NCBI RefSeq assembly: GCF_901933205.1
Contig: NC_044571.1
Location: forward strand, 58,279,994-58,343,993
Direction: 5' to 3'
Source of the DNA: Camarhynchus parvulus
Taxonomy: Eukaryota; Chordata; Aves; Passeriformes; Thraupidae
DNA: 64,000 bases
Shown here in pieces: positions 35,913 through 46,570 of the stretch. The notes under the pieces are model-generated. The model searched no databases. It was not told the DNA's origin and was given only the letters and a program-made list of their open reading frames with translations. Numbering within the stretch: the first letter of the stretch is position 1; each line of letters begins with the position of its first letter. A program made the translations under genes and the position numbers.

Positions 35913-35922
35913 CCTTTTAAGG
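35913..35922. promoter_or_regulatory. Perfect CArG-box match in the LTR
   Basis: CCTTTTAAGG fits the consensus CC(A/T)6GG bound by serum response factor. The same bases on the minus strand include TTAAAAGG, which could serve as a TATA-like element. A binding role is inference. Confidence 0.45.
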
Positions 35923-36035
35923 GTGCTTTGACCAGTTCCAAAAAAAAAGCACAGTTTTCTCTCATCTCGGGACCTCTTGTCCCCCCCATACTTGTCTACC
36001 CCCTGGGGCCGGGGGGTCTCCAAAACTGAACCCTC

Positions 36036-36359
36036 TCAGTTCTGAGCCATCGCCTCCCCCCTGCATGCAGCCTCTGTGTCACGAGGAAGCATGGTTCTGT
36101 CCATGGCTGTACCAAAAAGAGTCCAGCAACCAGCTACTCCATCATCTCTTTCCGGCCTCTTCTTTACTCTCCCAGCCTCACTCACCGCTCCAACTGTCAT
36201 TCTCTTGCCCATTTCCTCTTTATCATCCACTCCATCTCCCCTCCGGGAAAGGTCCAAATGCTCTGTGAGGTCTTCATTGTCCAGAAAAGGGTTAACAAAC
36301 TCCTGCACTCGGCCAGGCTCCTTCCCTGCTGCACTCCCCCCTTCCCCCTCCTTCTTCAC
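36036..36359 (-). other. 107-codon open frame inside the LTR
   Basis: An uninterrupted frame on the LTR's likely sense strand, with many charged residues: EGEGGSAAGKEPGRVQEF early, DLSRRGDGVDDKEEMGKR in the middle. It has no signal peptide, membrane segment or domain I know. LTRs seldom encode protein, and GC-rich DNA favours chance open frames, so I list it as an observation and not as a gene. Confidence 0.3.
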
Positions 36360-36420
36360 AGGCCGATATCACTTCAAGGCCACAGGCCCGTACTGGCTTT
36401 CTCTCTCTCATCTTCTAGCT

Positions 36421-36436
36421 GGGGTGGGGGGGCGGG
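36421..36436 (+). other. G-quadruplex-type run in the LTR
   Basis: Runs of 4, 7 and 3 guanines separated by single bases (36421-36436), with another long G run at 36479-36488. The pattern can form a G-quadruplex on the plus strand. Confidence 0.6.
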
Positions 36437-36790
36437 TTGCCCAAATCTTCTCGGGGCCTCTCTCCCTCTGTCTCTCCTGGGGGGGGGGCTGCCCAACGCC
36501 TCCTGGTGCCCCCACCACCCTTCCATCCTGAGGGGTCAGGCCTACCTCTGCCGGGCGCAGGTTTCCCCTCCCCCGCCCAGCTCGAAGCCGGGTAGGGGAG
36601 GCCTTGGCTCTTCGCTGGCCGGAAATCAAAGAGAGAGAGAGCCCAAGGGAGTGCTCTGCTTCTAACCCCTGTGTTCTCAGAGGCGCATCCACCCTCAGTG
36701 GCCAAGCCTGGTGTCAATTTAGAATCTGAACACCTATTGGCCTCTGGCCACTCCATTCCCAGAAAACCTGCTTCCTGTAAACCCACGACA

Positions 36791-36795
36791 ACTGC
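36791..36795. repeat. Target-site duplication, right copy (ACTGC)
   Basis: Exact repeat of 35520-35524, directly after the LTR. Confidence 0.92.
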
Positions 36796-39700
36796 CCTTC
36801 TGCTTTCCTGCTCTGTCAACACACATTTTTTGTCTATAGTGACTGGTCTCCATCCTGTCGAGTATCACTCACCAAACTCTAGACCTTTGCCAGCATGAGG
36901 TAATGCTACTTGCCACACTCCCTCACATATTGTTCCTTTGTCACTTTTGAAGCACACTGCCAACAACACAGTATGAGTAATAAACATCAGAGCGTACTCT
37001 TGCATGTCTCAGTTACCACCTCTTGGTTCATTTCACAGCCACCTTACAAAACCAATAAATTAAAACCAACAAAAACAAAACAAATCCCTAAAACCTAGAA
37101 CTAAACATAATCTTTTTTTCTTTTTTTTCTGAGTCTTCTGAAATAGAAAAACAATTGATCAACACTTGAAGTAATTCCTATGGGTCAGAAAAACATCAAT
37201 GAAAACTGTGTCCACCAGAGGAAGTCATATGTGTCATATATATACTCCTATGAACCATTGTTTCTGCACAAATTAAAGATAAATGAACAGTGGGTTATCC
37301 CATAATATTTTTTTCACTGAGTTACTGTAATTCATGTTAATATTTAATGATAATTTCCCTCATGTCTGGTAAGCAAAGGAAACCATCTTGGGCTGCCCAC
37401 AATTTGCCTGTGCTTCCAGGGTAGAGTGAAAAAGATAATGCAGTGATGCTGAATTCCTATATCAGTAGATGATCTAACTAAAAGGATTAACACAAAATTA
37501 AAAGTTCTGAAGAAGGCAAGCATTATGACAACTCAAACCTTTCCACTTAGAAATACACAGGTGGGGGAAAAGCATCTCTTGTTCTAGGAAATACAGAAAC
37601 AATAAAAGAAACACCATCTATTCCCAAGCTCTATCAGTATTTCCAAAAAGACGTTGCATCTGTCTACCTATCCATGCCAATGTAATTTTGCAGGAATAAC
37701 TCAAGTTAGAGATAAAAGCTTTGAGAATGTCCAGTAAAGGAGCTTTTAATCAAGATGTTTAATATTTTAGAGAAGGTTGGTTTTTTTTAATGAAAATAAC
37801 TTTCATTTTCTAACCAAACAAGAAAAAAGGAGTATAGTAAAAAAAGTTATCAAAACTGTTCTAAATTTGCTATAAATACAACTGTATAATGTAGAAAGTA
37901 AGAAAATATGAAGTAATTTTTAACCATCCTGTGTACTCCATATTTCTAACACTACCAATCTTTATGAGGAATATCTTTTTTTCTTCCAAGTGATAAAGAA
38001 ATTATGTGTGCTCAGTATTTAAAATGCACTATAGCCTTGCACGCTAAATTTATCGCATATTCACCACTAATATCACCATGAAGCTGAATAGTTGACAATC
38101 AATGAAGGACCTTATGTTATATAATCCCTAATTTGGTAATAATGAATATCTGTGACAAAATCTGAAAGCGAAATTCACTGTTAGTGAATTATTGAGAGCC
38201 TCTACTTCAATGTATAGTTAAAGATGCATTCACAGCAGTCAGTGTGTGAAACTGAAAGCCATCAAATATGGGCAAGAAAACTACTAGGCTTCATCAAGGG
38301 TTTCAGAGAGGTCGATTTTTTGTTCAATGGAGATTGAAGAAGCAAATCTCACATCTTCCTGTTTATTCTGTGATATAGCCAAATTTTAAAACTTCTACAA
38401 GGAAAATATTTCTTTCCTATTTGCTGCACCCTAATTTTTGACAATTTCAGGACTTAAACTTCTCATCAAATACTACCAATCATTTGTAGTGCATAAAAAT
38501 GCTGAGCAGTGGATGACATTATCCCTTGAATTTTGTGCTGCAGAAGTGCAGCTAATCAGACAAGATATTTCTATTATTTAGATGAAGTTTGTGTACTGAG
38601 TCCAGCTGGGAAGGCCTGCCAGTTAAGGTGGAGGAATATAAAAGTGCACTAACATATATCATGTTTCATGGTGAGATGAAATGCAACTTTGGAAACAGGT
38701 TTGACATTTGAGATATCCCTGTGTTGGAAAGGTAGAATTTGTTGCAGACACGAAAATGCTCAGTATGTGCATCTGGAGGAAGCTGTGCACAGCTCTCTGA
38801 AGCACCCCTGGCAGCTGATAATGGAGAGCTGTTGGCAGTGTTTAGAGAGGCAGATGCTTACCTGTGCTCCTACAGTGTGCAGTCTTGGCTTGATGACAAG
38901 GTGAGAAGAAGGACAAGCCATCACAGAGTGGGGGCAATTGGCAGCTGGTACCCTGTTGGGGAAGGGTAAACGGGTCACCTAGGGCTTCTTACTCATCTGT
39001 AGCAGAGTCATCAATCTGTGCCAGAAATATGTGCTTTTCAGGAGATAAAGCAATTCCTTATACAGGACAATGGACAGAAATTAAAAAGTTGATAAATTTA
39101 ATGAGAATTAAACAAATTGTTTAATGCAGTTTAGCATGTGATATATTGCAGACTGAAAAATATAATCTCTACCATAAAATTGCATCCAGGCAATGTGTAC
39201 TAATGTGTACTAAATAAATGCAGGGCTTGTTGAGACAAGAAGCAGGTGTTGCACTGGCAGTGTTCAATGTCAACTGGATGCTGTTGAAACTCTGTAGAGG
39301 GCACATCCCTAAAACGTGCTTCCTCATACCTTTCTCTTGTTCAAGCTGCAGGGCAGGTTGTCTTATTTCCCCATCTTATGAAAAGAGATTATAGTTCATG
39401 AGTTGTTTATCATGACTCACTGATAGTGTGGAAGGTCAAAACCAGGAATGTGTTCAGTAAGCCAGAAAACAAAGAATACCTTTACGCACAAAAAACTCCC
39501 TCAAACAGACATCAAGAAAAAATAAATAGGCCACCTGAACCCTTTTCTCTTAGCAGTGTTATTTTATGTTATCTTGCTGTGGTTGGGTGTATTTCCATCA
39601 AAGGTAATACAGCAGACCATGATACTCTGAAGTTGAAAGATCAGTGGCGAAGAACATACAAGGCATACAAGCATGTTTAGTTCATGCTTAGTCACCGATT

Positions 39701-42343
39701 TATTCAGGAGTTCATTGTCAATTTTAATAGTGGCAAAAAGGTTTTTTTAAAACATTTTTAAAAACTTGGAGTACTAAATACTGAAGTATCTTATGATTTA
39801 CATTTATTTAAAACTCAATGATAGTGGAAACTTTAGGCAAGAAGGACACATGAGGTATAACTTTTCTTGTCCTTGGTTAAAGATGAAACCACCTAAGGCA
39901 CTGGTATTCAATATGTCTTTAAATTTGAGAATGGCCAATCATGGATAGTGAGACAGATGTCATTTGAATAAATTAACAAAGAGCCAGTGATGCACGAGTT
40001 GCATAATGTGACAGTACAAAGACCATTCCTTTGCCATATCCATAGGATTGTTTCCTACTGTCCTCACTGGAAAAAGGGGTCCAGGTGTTTTGATCAAAAG
40101 ACTAGAGTATTTAGGCACATCATAAACAATTGTTGAGTCAAAAAATTTGATTTGTCTGTTAAGTTTTGCTGAAAATAATTTTCATCAAAAGGCATTTACT
40201 AATTTGTTTTCAGTAAGCAAACTTTTATTGAAATTCAGTGTACTTTCCAGGCTAAGCAGTGTTTTCAATCAAATTCACTGAGAATTATGTATTCTGGTAT
40301 CTTAAAACATTCTGAGGTCGTTCATATTGTCCAATGGATCAACAAATTATAGAGGTTTTTCTCCTAGTAAAATTAAAACATGGCATCTGATGAAGCATTC
40401 AGTGAACTGACTCATATTTTGTGTCATCATCTGCATGAAGTGTCTACAAATAGGTGAAATTTAACCCCTGGAGAGATGAAGAACGTTGTCATTAATGAAA
40501 ATAGGAGCAAAACTTACAGATGTCAAATCCAATGATTCCCCTCTCTATAATGGTTGTGGACATCCCAAAGCAGAACTATAGCCATTATAATCATTCACAT
40601 AAACTTATGACTGGACTGGTGTGGGCAGCATTTACTCCTGTCAGTTAACGTATGAAAGCTTATTCAGACTTACAGTCAGAATAACCCAGGTCTGTACAAC
40701 TTTACAAAACCTGTTCCAATGAAAAACACAGTCCATTACAGTCAATGTTAATGATAATCAAAAATTATAGGTTGGACATCTGCTCTAGATTTTCCAAGTG
40801 ATCCTTAGAGGTTTTCTTTCCATTTAGCCAGTGTCTTTCTATAACCATTATTTTTAATTTTTTTACCTTTGCATGGTAATAACTCACTGAATGAGTCAAA
40901 ATTAGCTTTGATCAAAATGATGAGGTATTCATCACTTGTGAAGATGACTTAACCCCATAATAAAACCTAATACAGAACCAAAAAAGTAATAAATATGAGA
41001 AAGTTTATCTACAGACTTCTGCCTCATTTTCCCTTAATCAATTTTGATCAGCTTCTTCATCTTACACCACTTTGAAGGAAAGCTTAGACTGTAATGTTGC
41101 CAAGGCTGCATCTAGAAATGTACCTAAGACTGTCTAATCGAATTGCATCAAACAGACAAACTTGTGGAGGGGTGTCATTCTCGTTTATATTCCAGAGCAA
41201 CCCATGACATTATAAGAAAAAGGTTAGCAGGGAAATATATATATTTTCTCACTTTGGATAAGTGCAAAAATAGGTTCCTATGTTTGGGAAGATCAACCTG
41301 GACATTCAACCTGGACATTCATACCAAAGAAGAAATAAAAAAATATTTCAATGCATTATATGTTTAATGTATTCTTTAAAGGGAGATATTTGCACTCTAT
41401 CCATTATATTATTTTTTATTTGGCATAGCTGTTCTTGTATATTAATTTTCTCCACCTCTCAATGCTCAGTCCACATCATGTAAATGTTTTCTGGACAGTT
41501 CTGGAATTTTAAAAGTGGGAACAATGATGTCAATCATCTCTTCTAAAAATGCAGTCATTTTTAGTAACTTCAAGAATCTGCCATTTCTTCATTAAACATA
41601 TTCATTATAAGGACCAATACTTCTCTATATTGCATTCTCCTATCATAAGTTTTTGAAGAGGAAAAAGAAAAAAAGGAAAATAAACCCACATATTGTTAAC
41701 AATCATGGAAAAGGAGCATCAAGTTTCACTGAAGAATTGTTCCTCATCATAGTTACAGTAATATCTCATCTGTAATATTTCATATTAGTTCTTTCAAGCT
41801 CATAGAGGTCAGGTAGCTTCTACACTATAGGTATATGTCATAATCATCTCAGATTCCTGATGCCCCTAAACCTCTTGTTGAGATTCAGCACAAGTCTGGG
41901 TATAAGACAACCATGATTTTTAAAGTGAGAGAGCTATTCGATATCTTTAGTATTTTGCACAAATTTCACATTCTGTTTCAAGCTACCTTCTAATATGCAA
42001 AGTGAAATGTGTCAGTATTTTTGAGGGTCATTCATGTGTCCAAAACATAAGGGTAGATATGTATGCAGTGCCTTGACATAAGCTGGCCTTTCTTGCTAAT
42101 TACTGCACTATGTTTGATCTCAAAATCACATATTTCTTGTCTTACACCACTGGTTATGACATAAAACAGGGCTACTGTGGCTTGGCTTTTCACTGCCACA
42201 CATGAAATCCCTCTATAATTAATTAGTGTTGTTATAGCAACACCTTTTATGACATTGCTTGACACTCAAGGGAGGGAGTGACACAGGGGTGAACTGTATG
42301 AGAAATCATGTAGTAAATTTCATTCTTGAACTCCCTGACTAAA
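36796..42343. other. Long non-coding stretch; no gene seen
   Basis: 5.5 kb with no mobile element, RNA gene or exon I can support. There is a 13-bp exact tandem duplication at 41293-41318. A TATA-like ATATAAAAG occurs near 38637 with no other promoter evidence. Open frames stay below 85 codons. Confidence 0.55.
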
Positions 42344-42732
42344 TTTTTTTCTTTTTTTTTTTTTTTTTTTTTTTTTTGAATCCTGGGATTCAAAACCTGG
42401 GATGCTAAAACCTGCTGTCAAAAAGTCAAAAAGTACAAACATAGAATGTCTTTTTATTTCAAAGTAGTTGCTTTTTATATTATTTTTGTTTCCAGAGATT
42501 ACAATCAAGGATAGAAAGTTCTTGCTCTGTTTTGCTGTCAGTAATGGATATCGCTCACTTAAATAGACAGTATTAAAGAGGTTTTCAGAGGTTTTCTTTG
42601 AAAATAGAGCTTCTGTCTTAGAAAAAGCTCTCCACAATGCATCACTTTCTGCTATGGAAAGCTTTTTGACCCCCATTAATTATTAGAAATCACTAAAACA
42701 TTGAATCAAAAAAAAAAAGAAAAAAGGAAAAA
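42344..42732. repeat. Segment bounded by inverted T and A tracts
   Basis: A T-rich run (42344-42377, with 26 consecutive T) begins the segment and an A-rich run (42710-42732) closes it. GATTC- or GAATC-type bases stand next to each tract, so the ends form a crude inverted repeat about 330 bp apart. A 118-codon minus-strand frame (42676-42320) fills the inside and runs into the tract as poly-Lys. I recognise neither a transposon nor a protein here. Confidence 0.5.
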
Positions 42733-45700
42733 GAGTCGAAGGACAAGTGTCATACCAGTTTTGCCAAAGGAGTTCCCATCCCTTTATTGAGGAATTATAC
42801 ACAACACTGAGCTTTGCTTTTAGGTGTCAAATAGAGCTTTGTGTGAGGGAACATTCTCCAGCTACCATGACTCTGCATGTTTATTACTGATGTGAAAAAA
42901 AACCCCATATATGTGTGAATGATCTCTCCCAATGTTGTAAAAGCCTCAGCAGTGACTCAGCTGTAGGTGCAGTTCTGTTGGGACACAACAGGCTCCTGTC
43001 ACCACAACTCAGGTGAATTGCCCAAAAGTTTGCTGCTATCACAGCAGTTTATAAACTGCTAGAACAGGCAGATCCTGTACTGCCCCATTCCCTGTCTCTT
43101 CCCCACATCCCACCACAAACACACAGTTTATCAATTTGTTCTTTCTTTCCTCTTGGAGCCAGCACACTCAGGCAGCAGACATTGCCAGTTGTTTGATCAA
43201 GATGAGTAATTTGAATTTTTGCTCATCTTCTCTGAAAAGGAGTGGTTAGGATCTCCTGCTGCTACATCTGCAGCATGGAGCCCTCTGGGCTTCATTCTGT
43301 GATGCTCTTGTGCCATTAGTGAGACAATACAGCAAAATGAGAGATGAAAAACATCCTAAAACAAATGGTCATTAAGAATCAAAAAAAGATCCAGTGTTTT
43401 GCAGTACATTTATTACGCACATTATAAATAATTAACACTGTTGCTGTGTTGTTTGTTATTATTCTTATTATTATTAAATTTTATATTTATTACAAAAATA
43501 TCTTATTTCATAAGGGATAAGGTAAAAGAAGTATATATCCCATAGTTCACAGTGTAGAAGCAAGCACTCATAAGTTCTTAAGTGATTTTTGAAACTAATT
43601 CCCAATGTCATTAAAATCTTTAAAAAAAGAAGGTGCCACTTCAATGCTTGAGAGCAAAAATAGGCATGTTTCTTTAGAGAAATCAACTGTGAAACCAGGA
43701 AAGTCTAATCCAGAATGTTAAATAATTTCTTAAAAACAGAGATTCATACTCACAGTAACTGTTAGTCTGTAGATTCTTTTATTCCTTCTTCCTGGCCAAA
43801 TGAATCCAAGTCTGAATTTTGGCACAGCTTCTACATAGAAATGGATAAGGTGATCTTCCCGCCTGCTGTGCTATCTAGTGGTGTAAGTCTGCTTCACTAA
43901 GCTGAGAAATGGAAATACAAAGCCTGTCAGGGACAATGGGGAACAAAGCAGCCTGTTGAAATTTCTGATCAGTATATAAAAACTAAGAGTTTCTTTCTCT
44001 TACACCAGTGATTCAAAAGGAAAGTGGAAAGTGTTAAATAACAAGACAGTTGGAAAGATGTCAGTTCCATGTCTTCTGTATTATGCGCATTCTGAGATTG
44101 TCTCCAAAAATCAGCTCCAGTGGGATTTAGGCAGAGGAATATCTAATTTCTCAAGATCTCAAGAAAACTCAAATGCTGAACTAAAATGTGTGAGGATTTA
44201 GGAACCTCTGGGTATGTATTTCTTGTCTCCAGAAAACTTTGCATTTGATTGACAACAGGCCTATGGAGATCGTTCAGGGCTTTTCTGTACCATACTCTTC
44301 CTTACAGGTATCTGCAGAGTAAGTCCCACTTCACATTACTCAGTCCTTCTTTTAATATGGCCGTTAGGCATTTTGAAAATTTTATGTTACATGCCAAAAG
44401 CTGACAAGAAAAGAAAAAAGAAAAAAAGAATTGAATGGAAGTGGAAAAGCAAACTAACAAAACTGTTTAGCAAAAATGTCTCATTCCTCTTTTGTTCTAC
44501 CTTCCAGAGTTTTGCTGGAAAGGAAATTTCTATAAGCAGGACTGAGATCCTGATTACATTTGATATTCAAATGGGCATCAGACAGTTATCTTTCTGTACC
44601 AATATTGCATTCACCAGTGTGTTGTCACCCTAAGTGCTGACAAAATGTGTGCTGGAAACCTCAATTAGCAAACTACAGATCTATTACAATAATACCATAA
44701 AAATAAATTCCTGTTCTAGTCTGAACTTCCTTTCTCCAGTGGGAAAAAAAGTATACAGTGATACAAGCAGCCATTTTCTGGCTGTGTAGTTCATAAAAGG
44801 AACAAGATCCACTATTTGTTTCCTTAGGTTGTATTACAATGTCTCAATTAAAATTAGCTTTATTTAATATTCTGTAAATATTACATAACATTTGTCAATG
44901 GTAAATATTCTTTTGAATGCCACTAAATACTAAAAAGGAGAGTTACTGCCATGTCTGTGATCCCTTGAAATGTGAGAATAAGTATGTAGGGGAGCACCAC
45001 AGATAAGAAGAAATGGTAAACATGATGATAGGAGTTGTAGCTTAGCAGGGCAATTTTCTTACTTCTCCAAAAATTGATATAAATTGTTATAAATTATTAT
45101 GTATTTAACAAAAATTGTAAGCTTGGCAAATCATTATGACACAGAAATATGTGTATCAATGTTTTAAGTTAAGAGAAAAACCCACAAACAAACAAACTAA
45201 AACAAAAAAAAAAGCAAGCAAAAAAAAACCCAACAACAAAATAAATTTAAAAATAACAAATAACATGAAAACTGAAGTACTTCTGAGTTTGAACTCTGTT
45301 AATAAAGCACACACTGATTCTAGGCAGTGGAGGTAGAGTTTTATGCCTGAGATGAAAAATCTGTATTTTCCTTTAAAGCGCATTTTAAGCTATATTTTAA
45401 CTCTTAATTTTGATGTTTTTCTTCAAGAGGCTTCATGTGTACATTACCAAAAAAAGCAGACTGGAAGGATATTTTGTACAGTTTTTTCCTTGAGCTTATC
45501 TACTTCAACAAAACAAATAAAGCATCAGGAGTTAAAGACTTCTACATAAAGATGAGTTTGTCTGAAATTATTCATAACAACAAGCAGTATAGAAACAAGA
45601 CACTATGTGACATAGGCATTTCAAGGTTGAAAATGAGTGATGTTGGTTTTAATGAGATAAAGAAAGATCTTCCATTGCTTCTCTTGATTTACAGGGATTA

Positions 45701-46488
45701 AGGTCACCTGCAGATGACTGGTTCCATCCCCATGACTTCCTACAAAGCCAAGAGAAAATGGTCACCTCTGTAGAGAACATTGTTCTCACCTAAACCTTTT
45801 TGTCCTTGGTCTCCATAACATTAGTGTGGTCCACCTCTCTTATGACTCACTGTGGGAAGGATGCTTTCAAAATTTCTCAAATGTTCCTACTCTTTTCCAT
45901 TTGGGGCCTTTTTACACTTTAGATTCTGAAGCTGAAACAATATTCTTATCCAAATTCAGCAAGTCCTCTGCTGTTCTGTTCCTGTTCTCTCTATAACATC
46001 TTCCAAATTTCTTGGAAGGACAGTATCCTTTCTTCATTCCTTATAATTTCTTTGGTGGAAAAGAAGGAAATTAATGGTTGAATAAACATTCAACTAAATT
46101 ATCTTTAAACATTTGGAAAGAGAAATCCTACTTCATATGTAGGGTTACTAAAAAGTACTGAAAATAGTATGTGAATTTTGATATTATTGTTTTCTTCTCA
46201 CAAGTCAGAAAGAAAGCTTTTCAATCTTCAAGAAGGATTAGATGAGGTGTATGCTCAAAAAAAATAATTTCAAGGATTTGGTTTCATTGTGAATATCTGA
46301 GAGATTTTGAAAGGGCCAAATTCACACAATGAATAATCCTATTAAATTAATACCTGAAACCAAGTGGAAATATACCTGGCTATTACTATGCTACTATATT
46401 CCCATAGTATTCTGTTACTAGCCCAAACTGAACAGAAGACTTCATCAGGTATTTAAACTTGGGACTACTCTCTGAGGCAGTTGCCTGC
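42733..46488. other. Non-coding; no gene seen
   Basis: Holds a (TTA)n run (43455-43476) and an A-rich tract with CAAA units (45174-45263). No exon or mobile element recognised. Confidence 0.55.
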
Positions 46489-46570
46489 CAAGTGGGATAT
46501 GTGCACTCCCTGAGGTGTGCAAGACAATCCATTGGGGCGTGGGAACAAAGGGGATTTTGTACCATTAATA
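46489..46570. mobile_element. Possible hAT (Charlie-like) DNA-transposon relic
   Basis: The block CCAAGTGGGATATGTGCACT, a GAGGTGTGCAAGACAATCCA block and a GGGGCGTGGGAACAAAGG block resemble a degraded motif that I associate with hAT-Charlie elements in birds. No terminal inverted repeats, 8-bp duplication or transposase could be seen. This is weak recognition only. Confidence 0.25.

Larger units (their letters stand above)
35525..36790 (-). mobile_element. Solo LTR of an endogenous retrovirus, 1266 bp, GC-rich core
   Basis: On the plus strand the ends are TGTCATGG and CCACGACA, an imperfect terminal inverted repeat with TG...CA ends, flanked by a perfect 5-bp duplication (ACTGC). A 5-bp duplication fits class III (ERVL-like) or some class II elements. 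The minus strand is the likely sense: AATAAA lies about 120 bases from that 3' end, and a TTAAAAGG core lies about 270 bases further upstream. The part 36040-36620 is strikingly GC-rich for this window. No internal retroviral genes are present. I recognise the family as common in songbird genomes, without a search. The terminus also carries an 8-bp stem with a 3-base loop (35538-35556). Confidence 0.95.

Noticed and set aside
33781..36790. The two LTRs as the ends of a single provirus
   Set aside because: Their ends and sequences differ, each has its own target-site duplication, and the 650 bp between them lack any retroviral gene or primer-binding site.
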